A stretch of 64,000 bases of DNA from Rhynchonema sp. JSB1_4 (lineage: Eukaryota > Nematoda > Chromadorea > Monhysterida > Xyalidae), in assembly GCA_030248065.1 (NCBI GenBank), contig JASAMV010002279.1:62001-126000 (forward strand), read 5' to 3'. Shown in pieces: positions 1 to 11,317 of the stretch (within the stretch, counting starts at the first letter, position 1; every line of letters starts with the position of its first letter). The position numbers and the translations under genes are program-made. Below the pieces are notes generated by a model. That model was given only the letters and a program-made list of their open reading frames with translations, made no database searches and was not told the DNA's origin.

Positions 1-719
1 ATTTTATTCCTTTTATTTTCCAAATATTCATATTGGTACTTCGAAGTTTGCGTTATTTATAACAAGCAAAGCCTTGTTGAATTACACCAGAAGCAATTGA
101 GCTTTGGGTAAGGATCACAGACGGATTAGCAATAAACAACCGAACAAAAATAGCCTTCCCCACAATGCACCTGCATAATGTATTGTATATACTGTGGTTC
201 GATTGCTATAATGACCACCTATTTTCCGTTCAGGTTTAACCAAATCAAATCAAGTTTTGAGGTTTTTACAACCAAATGATGGACTTGGTTCTCCAACCAG
301 GCTATTGAGTTTCGCTATTTCGCCAGCGGTTTTATGTTTTTTATCCATTTTATTTTTATTCGATACAAGGTTCTGTTTTCCCATCTGTACAAAAATACGG
401 ATCGTGCAATCAAGCACGTGATAATACAAAAAAGTTCTAATCGTAATGAAAAACACGACAAAGTTTTTGGCCCACAATTCAGAGTAAGAAGGAATATCAT
501 ACAAAAACACGTTTCTTCCATATCGACACATGTTTTCGTTCATAATTTCGTGCAAAAGTATCAATACTTATTCGCTCTGCCAGAGTCTCCCATGCTCGAC
601 ATCACGAAAAGTTGTGATCGTAACGATAGTTTTGTGGAGGTCTGTCCAATTCGTCGTCTGAGTGAAAGATGTTTGATTTTGCATACATTCAGCACGAAGG
701 CAATGGTATTTATTGGCAC
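1..719. other. No gene recognised
   Basis: AT-rich sequence with only short open frames on both strands and no domain, exon chain or repeat that I recognise. It ends at the TTAA-flanked element that begins at 724. Confidence 0.4.
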
Positions 720-723
720 TTAA

Positions 724-1370
724 ACCTGGCCCGCCACTATTGATATTTGAAATTTTTGGTTTGTTTTTTTTGCTCTAATTTAGTTGCCGACATCGAGACG
801 AATAAGGTTTATATTCATGACTTTTTGATTTAGTGCAGATTTTATATCGAAATCAATCGATAAACACCGGTTCTCGGGAACAAAATTAAAAAAAATAGAT
901 AGACCCCCACTTATTGGCAATCACGTCAGCCAGGAACAAAATTTTGAATTACCGCCAAATGTTATAGGCTTACAGTATGCTATTAGGGACTTTACGCTCC
1001 CGACTTTACGCTCCCACTACACAGTGCTGCCAGTGCGCGCGCTTGCAACACGTGTGTTATGCACTAACAAACAGAGCGGCACTGTACAAAACGCATGGGC
1101 AAGGTCACGTGACTACCGTATGCTTGTGATAAGAAGTAGTCGGCCATCTTGAATATTTGTTCTTGTCTGCCTGAAATGCACTAAACGGGGGTCTATCTAT
1201 TTTTTGGAATTTTGTTCCCGAGAACCGGTGTTTATGGATTAATTTCGGTATTAAATCGGCACTTAATGGAAAAGTCACGAATGTAAACCTTGTTGGTCTC
1301 GATGTCGGCAACAGTAATAAATCATAAAAACAGACCAAAATTTTCAAATATCAATAGTGGCGGGCCAGGT
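724..1370. mobile_element. TTAA-flanked inverted-repeat element (piggyBac-like MITE)
   Basis: The ends are inverted copies starting ACCTGGCCCGCCACTATTGA, and both sides are flanked by TTAA (720-723 and 1371-1374). The inverted homology extends roughly 200 bp inward in blocks: a second matched block carries CCGGTTCTCGGGAACAAA at about 868 and its complement at about 1215. No transposase frame lies inside. A TTAA duplication is typical of piggyBac-type transposition. The family name is inferred from the duplication alone. Confidence 0.75.
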
Positions 1371-2125
1371 TTAAGGTGAAGTTATAGATGGTCGAGCGTC
1401 AACGACAACCTGCTGCACCCAAAAGATCGCCAACGAAGCGCCCAAAATGTGAGATCGCCGAAGTCGCCAGACACATAGTACCTACATACATACAACTCAG
1501 AAAATGCTGAAAAACGACCACCTACCACCACCCAAACATGTTGTATCGGCAGTACTGAAACACTGTCGCTGGACGTCCGATGCCATGATTTCGGTCGCTA
1601 AGATATCTCGACGGCAAAACGGTATCTTTCCAGTGTTGGGCTCCAGCGACGTGACAAACGGTCGAAAGCGCATTTTGTCGCCCGTCACCTGCAGCCATTT
1701 ATATAGATCTGATGAAACATCACTCAATCAATCAGTGGGATCAACTTTGATGGGCAAAAGAGGGCGATATCAGACTTGGAAATCGGTTCGGTTATAGGTC
1801 CGGTCTTGCCTGGGTCGAGTACACGTCATAACCTTTTTGCCTGAAGGGTACTTCAAGATTTATTGATTTGTTGTTCACAGACAGCTATGTACATGTATGT
1901 ACGTAATAAAGAACTCCAAGGCTGATCGAAATTAATGCTTCAATGCAAGTTACTTATCTTAATAAATTATCTCAATGCAAACAGTCACGTGACCAAGTTA
2001 AGACTCTGGTGGACCGGTCATCAAGTAGTCTGATAATATTGGCACTGCGTGTTTTTGGCAAAGCTTTATTTGCAACAACTTCTCCCGGGCGCATGCAAAC
2101 AGTGTTGTCATTTTCCAGTAAGGCC

Positions 2126-2340
2126 GTCTTCACAATGACCCGTTTTCCCGTTTTCCCGGTTTCCCGTTTTCCCGGTTTCCCGGTTTCCCGTTTTCCCGTT
2201 TTCCCGGTTTGCTTCATTGGTGTCTTCACAATGAAGTCCGGTTTCCCGGTTTCCCGTTTTCCCGTTTTCCGTTTTCCCGGTTCATAAAATGTGTCTTCAC
2301 AATGACACGTTTTCCCGTTTTCCCGTTTTCACGTTTTTTT
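2126..2340. repeat. Low-complexity TTTTCCCG array with TTCACAATG blocks
   Basis: Irregular tandem runs of CCCGTTTT and CCCGGTTT are interrupted three times by GTCTTCACAATGA blocks (about 2133, 2223, 2290). The same TTCACAATG block borders a different low-complexity body near 26.0-26.2 kb. That suggests a common terminal sequence carrying variable satellite-like interiors. Confidence 0.6.
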
Positions 2341-2641
2341 GCACAACGCACAAAAACATTTAGGTGAGTTCAACTTGGTCAACGTTTACAGTAATTCTCA
2401 TGTCAGTCTATTTTGTCAGTCTATCGATTTCTATAACACTGCAGCATACATAGGAAAACGAAAAGAGACTGACATCGACAGACTGACATGAGCACGATCC
2501 TATCTTCAACACTGTATGGCCTTGCTAAAGAAGATTTATTACATGTAAAATGCACAGAACTTGTTGTAAATATTTTGTTAGATAATTATAGGTTTTTAGG
2601 CCGGCTTGTGTGCAAAGTGCAATGCACATAATTGTAAAACA

Positions 2642-2672
2642 ACACACACGCACACACACACACACACACAAC
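2642..2672. repeat. (CA)n microsatellite
   Basis: Near-perfect CA dinucleotide run of about 30 bases with one G interruption. Confidence 0.9.
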
Positions 2673-2747
2673 ACAACTTGCCTGCCTGTTTGAGCAAGCA
2701 CGCACGTGTTTAGTACAGTGCAGACGTTTATATAGACCGTTTACCAG

Positions 2748-2835
2748 GGTTGTCCGCATCGGCAGCTTGGCTTATGGTTTGTGCTTGGACCTTCGACGCA
2801 AAACGTGCCGGGTTCGACCCCTCGTGGATTGAAAA
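2748..2835 (+). repeat. tRNA-derived (SINE-like) fragment
   Basis: A sequence resembling a Pol III A box (TGGCTTATGGTTTGTGC) is followed about 35 bases later by a good B box (GGGTTCGACCCC). The arms do not fold into a full tRNA and an A/T-rich tail follows. This is the pattern of a tRNA-derived SINE head, not a functional tRNA. Confidence 0.45.
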
Positions 2836-3199
2836 GTTTTGATTTTTTTAAGTTTCGTGTTTGAAAATGATGATGACAATCATAAAAATGCCGCCGAAGA
2901 TGGACTTCTGTTCGTATTTTCCATATCCTACTTATATTTAGGCTTTGGCTTAGGCAGCCAGCCTCAAAATTTGATTGTTTGTCAGTATACATTTACTAAA
3001 AAGTGAACAAATGGTAAAGACACACAAGTAAACTTACACTATGCTTGTTTGTCTGAAATGAATGCAAATATACATAATGAATATACTTGCTGTACATAAT
3101 TGGCACGCAAAACAGTCAAACTACCACAATTGGACATGTCCCAGCATCCAATCCCCCCCAAAAGCCACAAAACCGGAACAAAAAAGAACCGGTCAAAAG

Positions 3200-3366
3200 T
3201 TTTCCCCCTCCCAAAAAAAAACACGCCAAAGGGAAAAAGGGAAAACAAAAAAGAACACAACCACGAAAAAAGGAAAAAGGAAAAAGGGAAAAAGGAAAAA
3301 CGGAAAAAAACAAAAACAAAAACCAAAACCGGAAAAAGGGAAAAAGGAAAAACGGAAAAATGAAGA
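3200..3366. repeat. Purine-strand low-complexity array (GGAAAAA)n
   Basis: About 165 bp almost wholly A and G on the plus strand, made of GGAAAAAG/GGAAAAAC units. It ends in TGAAGACGGCCTAA, whose complement (TTAGGCCGTCTTCA) resembles the edge of the array at 2126. Confidence 0.8.
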
Positions 3367-3373
3367 CGGCCTA

Positions 3374-3602
3374 AGGGCTCCACCAGATGGACCCGAAACC
3401 CGAAACACGAAGCATGATAATCGAAAATGTTTCGACTGACCGTATAAATTGGGCACGTCAGCTACAAGTGGCAAGACCGAAACATTTTCGATTACCATGC
3501 TTTGTGTTTCGGGTTTCGGGTTTTTTTTTCAAAACACGAAACCCGAAACATGGACATAGAAAAAATTATGTTTCGGGTTTCGGGTCTATCTGGTGGAGCC
3601 CT
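3374..3602. mobile_element. Short inverted-repeat element, AGGGCTCCACCAGAT ends
   Basis: The ends AGGGCTCCACCAGATGGACC and their complement bound about 230 bp. Subterminal runs of CCCGAAACACGAA recur in both orientations, so most of the element is imperfectly palindromic. No coding capacity. The exact target duplication is unclear because the flanks differ. Confidence 0.65.
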
Positions 3603-3680
3603 AATGTATGAAAACGTGGTGCACCGAGTCATCATCGGTGCACAGCACACCAGAAGAATGATAGCGTGCAGCGCACTCAC

Positions 3681-6600
3681 CCGTCCAACTTTATCGTCAC
3701 ACTTTCCGTACACATGTCCGGCCACACAAGACCACGGCGACCACTGCGCTTGCGTAGCACACGTCACGTCGATGGTAATATCGTAGCGATAGCGATTTAT
3801 TTCTGGCATCGGGTTTGGATTCCATCTGCACAAGCACGCAACTTATGTAACTTAGCTTCCTTTTCACCCTACCCAGCTGGAAAAAGCGGATTACTTACAC
3901 TTGGTCGCGGTAGAAATAGAAGTAGTAGATGGTGTCCGGCGAAGTAACGATAATCTTGTCGATTTTCCAAACTGCAGTAAGAAGGTAGAAATCTACACTC
4001 ACAACATTGCGATTGCTGATTGGCTGATGATTTGCTTGCTGCACCAATGACTGAGGGCCAATTCAAACTTGGTAATCGGTCCGGTCAGATGCTATTCTTT
4101 CCTTGGTCGCCTGACGTTTTGCGTTCAGGATAATTCAAGATTTGCTGATGCCACCAATTTCGACGAGCGTAGAAGTGGTTCCCAGACCCCAAATAAATGC
4201 CCAGTTACGCTGGTCGAAATACGAGACATGTAAATGTTAATATATATCCTTAACGCGATGATAAGTCACATGAGCAAGTCAAGCAAGGCCGCACCGAACC
4301 GCACAAAGTTTAAATTTCCTAACCTGTTTCAGCTTTTCGCGTCATGTATTCAACTGTCACTCGATTCAGCTTTCCAAAATTGGCATCTTGGTCGATCGTC
4401 ATGCCTGCCCACTCATACTTCTGCAAGTACACATGTGAATGTGAAACATCACCGTGATATCATCATCTGTTTGAAAGAAACTCACATCGAAAGCATTGGC
4501 TCCAATATAGTGAATTGCGCTTTCCTGAATAAGTAGCTCTAGTTACATCACGCTGAAGGGTAACACATACATATCCAGGATATTGATGCCGGAGTTACCG
4601 CACAACACCTCACATAGTCCCGAGGGTCCATTTAGGTTAAAATGTTTTTTCAAAATCAATCCAAAAATCTTCGGTGCAAAAACGTCACAAACTGGTCGTT
4701 CTTGAACTTTTGTTAAAGGAAATCGTTTTCATTAAAAATCAAAAATAGCACAGAAGCGATTCGTTTGATAACGTCGGCGCAAAAACAGCACGTCAAATTT
4801 TTTCGAATTGAGCCCTCCGAGGGCTCTATCTTGGTAAAATGTTGGAAACAGAAACTCCGATTTTCCCCGTTTTTTTACAAATGGCACCCCGGGGGTTTTA
4901 TAGGAAAACTCAGGAACGTACGCCGTCATCGCCGATCAGCTGAAGCCCGATTTGGGTGTCGTTGGTTTTTTCAGTCCAAGCCAACGTGATAATCGCTGCA
5001 AAGTAGCTGTACGAACCGGCGGGGGTCGGCGCTGGAACGTGAACCGTGTGCACATCAAGAAAATACTAAAACTCGAAAATTACGAACAACGCTGCCAACT
5101 TTGTGTTGCACACTGTTTTCCGGTGTTGCAGTATTTGTATCGGTCGAATTTGGCCATCTGCATTTTTTGCGACCCGACAGCTGCTGTTTTGGACTGACGA
5201 TCGAACACGTCCAGACGTTGACGAATTTGATTACTGCAATTCACTTATCGATGGGTCCCGTGATCTATATTGTTTGATCAACAGATCGATGATCGCAAAC
5301 GCACCCCCAACCACATTGCGGTGCACAGTACCACTCTCCCCAGCTGGTGAGTCTGTGGTACACAGTCAAGTTGAGTGCTGGCGGTTGCCAGTGGAGCACC
5401 AGTGCCCCGCCACTCTGAACGGTCGTCGTCCTGCCGACGCCCTCAATTTTCCTGCCGTTAATAAATTTGTTTTTGTTTCAACGCGCCAGATTTTCATTTT
5501 GCACTGTGTTGCAAAAATGTCAAAGTCGAAACTGACCACTTGGCGAAAAACTCGTTGTGCATATTGACTCCATTACCATCGACGTAGTACACAACCAAGC
5601 GCTCCAACCACCAAGGCTTCGGATCTGGGCGATTTGATGAAGAAAATAAAATCATAAACCTTACTTTTCAATCGTTTTGAGAAAGAATATTACCACACGG
5701 ATCGTCGTAGAAACAGCGTCCGTTGCCGATCGTAACTTTGGTCAGTAAATCCATAAAGCCTTTCCATTCAATGTTGTTGCTGTTGCAGAACTGGGCAAAT
5801 AATGAACATCATCTATAATTCCCGAAGCTGGAGCCAAGGTATAGCTTGGTGTAAATTTGAAAATCTGCCCGCGGATCACATTTTCAATTGAAAAATTTGT
5901 CATCACTGTCGATATTCGGAAAAAATGTTCATCCACTGATGAAAAATACGTGGCAAAGCTCTTTACACACAAACATGGCTGTGAAAATTGTACCCCCGGG
6001 TGGAGTTTCGAATCTGCACCGAACAGAAACTGGCTCCCTGGTGTAAACGTCGTCAATGAGTACTGTACAATGTCCATCTAATTCTCATTACTCCTGCGAA
6101 ATACAATAGCGACTCTAAAACGTGACACTTAACGTGGAGTGCACACAAAGTCAATTGTGATGGCAAACCTCGTAGATTTTCGCATATTTGTTCTCGACCA
6201 GGTAGTGAATCAAGGCTGGCGGCTCGGACAGAATTGATTTCCAGGGTTTAATTTGAACGGGTGGTTGCAGGACCGATTGTAGACGCAAAACGTTCGTTTG
6301 CGCCCCGTCCACTATGCCGTGCAATTGAATATGCGCGTCACAATCATCTACAACTGGCATAGTCCTGTTGGATGATGTTTCACAGTGGTGATCAAGGCCA
6401 CCCTGTCCGGTCTTGGCTTGGTCACTCGTCACATTCTTGAAAACCGACATTTTAAAAGATTTACAAATGCCACTGATTGCTTAACAGCATAAAAGTTATT
6501 TAATCAATGCCTGGGAATATCTTTCACGCGCGTCACGAAATTGTGGCACCAGTACCGTTTAAAATATTCCAAGTACAAAAAGTCATGTGATTAAGACAAG

Positions 6601-7246
6601 ACCGGTTTCGAACATTCACCAAGTTTGATATCGCCCACTGTGTTCTTCTCTTTGACGGGTCACTACATGGACAGTATTTGCCACGACGATGTCCTGGTAC
6701 ACCACCCGTCTGTGTGAGGTCGCATGTGGAAACAACGGTAGCACAGTTTTGTACTGAACTCACAATTCACCCACACGATTGCACTCACCTTGTAATTTCA
6801 GGTCTTCGTCCACCCATTTCTCCTTTGTGCCGTGTAACGCGATCACATATCGGCGCTCTGTGTTCGTGTTGCATAGCTCGTTGTTGTACAGCCAATGCTC
6901 GTGCGTGTACTGTTCAAAGCCTGTGAAACATCACATGTGCTGGTATAGAAGTGCAAATTGTGAAAAATGTGGCACGCCAACTTCTTTTGCTTGTTGAATG
7001 GCAGTTCGACTATTATGGACAACAAAAACTTGTGTCACAGTGGAAATACATACGTCCGCGGAGCGTAAATTCAAAAATTTCATCTCCAAATTTGGAAATA
7101 GTCGTCAAAAGGTTGATACAGCGTGTGTCAAAAAGTACCTGACCTGGTGGGGGTTCATTGGGTGGTTGTTCTTCTGGCAGCTCATCTGCGCCAGCCAACA
7201 CAAACAGCAACATCAACAACACCGGTTTGCGCCATGTCATGACCAT
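3681..7246 (-). CDS. Secreted multi-exon protein with thrombospondin-type motif (partial model)
   Basis: Exon 1 (7246-7144) starts MVMTWRKPVLLMLLFVLAGA, a clear signal peptide. Exons I can support next are 6920-6789, 6364-6169, 5790-5694, 5624-5537, 3971-3899 and 3825-3681. Reading phase is continuous from exon 1 to 6789, from 5790 to 5537 and from 3971 to 3681. Links between these three blocks are not resolved, so exons are missing, and the region could hold two genes. The mature protein is Cys-rich; the 5790/5624 junction gives CFYDDPCDPKPWW, and 3825-3681 contains WSPWSC followed by YGKC, the core of a thrombospondin type 1 repeat. This points to an extracellular or membrane-anchored protein. 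The acceptor at 6921 carries TGATGTTTCACAG. An ATG-proximal acceptor-like site precedes exon 1. No ortholog recognised. Confidence 0.5.
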
Positions 7247-8620
7247 TGCAGGAATGCTTTTGTAATTTTTTAAATATCCGGGTGATTGATGTGTCTCGTA
7301 TGAAACGAAGAATGACTGAGGGGATTTTTGAATGTGTAGTATTTATTCAATGCTGATTTCTTGTCGTGGATAAGCTGATGTTTCACAACACACATCAGCG
7401 CCATCATTTGTCGGATAATGGCACTCGCTGTCTAGTGCTTCTGCTCAAATTAGTTCTCATACTATGCATCATGATCTGTGCGTTTCATTGCCCCAGCTAA
7501 GACAGCTTGTTGGAGACAGACTACGAGCGGCTATTTTAAAATTAAAATCATGCCTGTGTTTAGCAAAGTGCCTTTCAGCTGGTCCATAAGTCTTCCACAA
7601 AATGATTTAAAAATGTTCATTGTCATCATGCACTTTTGACCATGTCATTGAGAAATTAACGTGCATATAATTGCTCATGTGTTATTGCTTCAGAACTAGA
7701 CATCCGGTAGAATGCAAGCCATTCTACGAATCACTGCCAGGGATAAATGGTGCCGGAATCAGCAGCGAAGGCATTGCGACATTTGATGATGAACAGGGCC
7801 TCCCACCGGCCATTTCTGCCTGGGGGCCCAACACTGTTCTCAATGACATTTCTACCTGGGGCCCAAGGGGCCCAGGCTTGCGTGGCCCACCCTGTAGCTG
7901 GACCCCCTGAGCCCCCTGGGTCCCCCGAGCCAGAAATGCTCTCCCATCGATCGAAAACGAGCCGATGCTCAGTGAATCTGATGATGATTATTGTTCTGAT
8001 CACGAATTGCCCTTGTCTGCATAGCAGTCACTGTACGAGCAACATGCAGGTGTTGTATGCACAGGCCATTGGGCACAATATCCTAATCAGCGGTCTCAAA
8101 ATTAATCCTGACATATCGCTCTGATTGTGGATCAAAGTTTGAAGAAAAGCCGTTTTCTCGAAAGTTACCAAAAGCCAGGTCTTGGTCATGGCGCGAAAGG
8201 CTGACATGTACTTTATGACTGTCTCGTTTATTTCTGTAACTCGTAAGATAATATACATACATACAGTATATTCCATCTCATCGGTGATTCCTCTTTCAAG
8301 TATTTTTAGCAGACGCACACTTTTGTCGTCGTTATACTTTGACATGTTATAGATTATTTCTCAGAATAAAGACGAACTGGAATGGAGTGGGTGCTTGTTT
8401 TACACAGTGATTTTATTGTGCGGATATCACATGAATGTTTACACCGACCTATGTATGTAGTGAACATCAGGTTTCCCAAAAAAACACTGACAACGTCAAT
8501 AACGGGATTATGTAAAATAAATTGATTACGATCACGGACAAAAGCAAAAACGCATCACAAAGTCCGACAAAAAATAAGCTTGACAAAATATCAATGAACG
8601 GCCTTCGATTCTAACACAAT
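7247..8620. other. Intergenic, no gene recognised
   Basis: No convincing exon. At 7800-7930 lies a C-rich block with CATTTCTGCCTGGGGGCCC and CATTTCTACCTGGGGCCC in tandem. It resembles the CATTTCGACCTGGG-ended elements at 14.06-15.03 kb. A TGATGTTTCA decamer lies at about 7378. Confidence 0.4.
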
Positions 8621-10487
8621 CTAATTCTTCATAGCGTTTAACACCTCATTGATGTTGCCCTGTTTTGCCTCGACCAACGCGCGCAGCCATCCACCCTCAT
8701 CGCTGAAACCCATTGACAACAACTTGGTCATTGTTTCGTCGATTTGACGTTGCTCTGAGAAAAATACAGGATTTCTTGAAGAATTGTTTTCGATTTTTCT
8801 CTTTTTTCTTTTCAATAAAACTCACTGGCTGCCTGCTGGAATCCGGCGTGATGTTGAGCCAGTGCACCCATGATGTTCTGCAAGAACGGATGAGCTTGTG
8901 GTTGGCTGGACGGACCGGGTTTCGGTTCGGGATCCTGATTTGAAAGGAAATTTTTTTCAAACATTTTAGTTTGATTTCTGAAATACTCTAAAATAAACAT
9001 TACACAAACCCACCTGCTTCTTTTCCGGACCGTCAGTTTTCTTGTTCTCTGGTTCGGCGGCTGCCTTTTCCTGTTTGGGACGAACCTCGATCTCAACGTT
9101 GACACCGGCTGAAAAAATATGGAATTATTTTGCATTATTATTTTATATTTGGAATAAGGAGAAGCATAACTGAAAAAATGGAATACAATCAAAAATAAAA
9201 AACGTTTTCGTACCGAATCCACGCAGCATTTCGGCGATGTGATTGGCGGTCATCTGAATGTGCTCGACAGCCTCTTGCTGACTGGAAAGTTGAATAAAAA
9301 ATGAGTGATAATCACTTTTGAAAATGTGTAAATTGGGTTGAGATGATGAGACAGATATGACGTTCACAAAGCAGTGACTGATACAGTGACAAAAGCAATC
9401 ACCACAGTAGACTTGTCACGGCTGTCACGAGTATAAAGCATTTGTCGAGAAAAAAGGTCACTTTGGATACGTTGGACTGCACTTCAATCGAAAACTAAAA
9501 TGTATCCAAGTGCACACACACCTCTGCTCATCATTTCCCACTTTGTCCTGGTCCAATTGTGCGTTGTTCAGCAGTCCATTTAGCATTGGGCCCATGAACA
9601 CGGCGAAATGCTCGGGCGGAACGAAACCACCGAAATGGCACGGTTTGCCACCTGGAGAATTTAAGAGGTTTGGATAAATTATATGGTTGTCACTGTCACT
9701 GAGACTCTATTGTTGATGACCGAAGCCAGTCTCTCCATCTACGAAGTGTGGGAAGAACATTTTTTGGCTTTTCAAGTCGGTTCACTTCGAGTCTCAGCTC
9801 GATTTGGTCGAAATTCGTTCTGGTTGTGGGCTCAATCCCTGCCTGAATGAGCCCAACTGGGCGCTTGTTCGGCAGTTTTATAAACACTGAGAATGCCAAC
9901 CTTGTTGCTGTTTCGGCTCTTTCTTCTCCTGCTGCTGTTCGTGTCCCTCCTTTTTCTGCACACACTCCAATTTGATCACTTTGCCCCCGTCCTTTGTGTC
10001 AACGGCATGACGCAATGCTTCACGCCACTCGATCTCGTTCGAAACCAGCACTCGGTCGCCCTCCTGGTCTGAAATTTAATGTTTTTTATATTTTTTGTCA
10101 GTGTGTAAACCATTGGGCAACGGGCTCCCTCATACTGATGATGACCTGGTGGACCACACTGTTCGACACGCTACAGCCACACTTTGTGATTTGCTTTTGG
10201 CGCATACGTTTGGGTAAACTTGTGGGCGAAATCAAACCTTATTCAGTCCGGCTCGGTCCTGTCTTGAAAGCCCGATTTATATGTGCTCGATCTGTCTCAT
10301 TACCCGAAAACGGTAAACAAGACGCCCACCAAAGTCACCCTCCCGTTTTCAGCTAACCGATCCAGGTCAAATCTCCGTTGACTCCCTCCAGTTGATGTTT
10401 CAACTGCGCGTAGTTCTGCTTGCCGGCCTCCAGGGCGACACGGCGGTAGACACCATTGGCAAGTTGCACTTTGACGGTGACGGACAT
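8621..10487 (-). CDS. Sequestosome-1/p62-like autophagy receptor, PB1-UBA, no ZZ finger
   Basis: Seven exons join in phase: 10487-10358, 10068-9901, 9651-9522, 9281-9214, 9108-9014, 8934-8826 and 8754-8621, giving about 277 residues. The N terminus is a PB1 domain (residues 1-95): a basic VKVQL/YRRV face, then the acidic OPCA segment with D-Q-E-G-D and an E-I-E-W close. The C terminus (residues 236-277) is a UBA domain with MTKLLSMGFSDEGGW. PB1 mediates self-polymerisation and UBA binds ubiquitin, the arrangement of SQSTM1 (C. elegans sqst-1). The Cys-rich ZZ finger usually found between them is absent, and I see no skipped exon for it in the 249-bp intron where it would be expected. I see no clear LC3-interacting motif. 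An acceptor (CATTCCACAG) lies just upstream of the ATG, suggesting trans-splicing. Intron 1 carries a degenerate CTGATGATGACCTGG repeat. Confidence 0.8.
9800..9860 (-). repeat. Possible tRNA-derived fragment in an intron of the p62-like gene
   Basis: Read on the minus strand, CCCAGTTGGGCTC is followed by GGGATTGAGCCC, which resembles a Pol III B box. Weak evidence; no complete cloverleaf forms. Confidence 0.25.
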
Positions 10488-11317
10488 GATTGCGGGATTA
10501 CTGTGGAATGTAGATTACTGTAGATATTCGCGACGATATACGATAGTTTGAGAATTAGAACTCAAAGTTAGGCGAGTGTAGTTGAAGTTGGAATGATGAT
10601 TTTCTTACCAATCTTGCTTATTTTATACCACACCCGCAGTCTGGAAGCTTCGCACGATGACAATTGCAGAGCATGACATTGCACCAGAGTGAGATTTAAA
10701 CGTGACAATCAGGATGCATATTTGTTACTTTCTTGGGTACTATTATTGCTTTTCATACATGCTGATGCATGTTTTGCATACGGGACCCTATAAACATGCA
10801 CATTGAAACGAGACAGCGTATTTTTATCAGTTGCGTTGCGCACGAGAGAGAAATAACGCGCAGAAAACTGCTGAGTCATTGTCATGCTGCCCTGTTACCA
10901 CACGTGTGGGTACAGTATGCACTGGCCCTGACGTCATAGTGTGTGTACACGTCGGTAGGTATATACTCTCCACGGTAAACGTTCTGGAAAGACTAGAGAG
11001 ACATTTCATCAGATTTTTTGCTAAGTAAATCCGCTTATTGATGGCGGGCTAACAGAAAATACATGAACAACGATCAAGAAGAAATTTCGGTTGTTCTTCA
11101 AACTTGTTCGATGAAATCTGACAATAAAGTGAACAAAAAGCACGCAGTTCACACTAAAAACAACACGAAGGAAAGACATCAACGCGTAAAAGGCATCAAC
11201 GATAATCGTCAACAATAATAAATAAATGTTGGCTTCAAAGAATTAGACGCATCCCGCATGATCTCAAATCAGGATTACTTTCCTTCAAAAAAATATTTCT
11301 CAATTCCCACAAAATTC

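Noticed and set aside
3062..3498. Lys-rich and Phe-rich frames of more than 100 codons
   Set aside because: They are translations of the purine-strand low-complexity array and the adjacent inverted-repeat element.
5103..5567. 154-codon plus-strand frame
   Set aside because: It overlaps, on the other strand, phase-consistent exons of the secreted protein gene and shows no domain.
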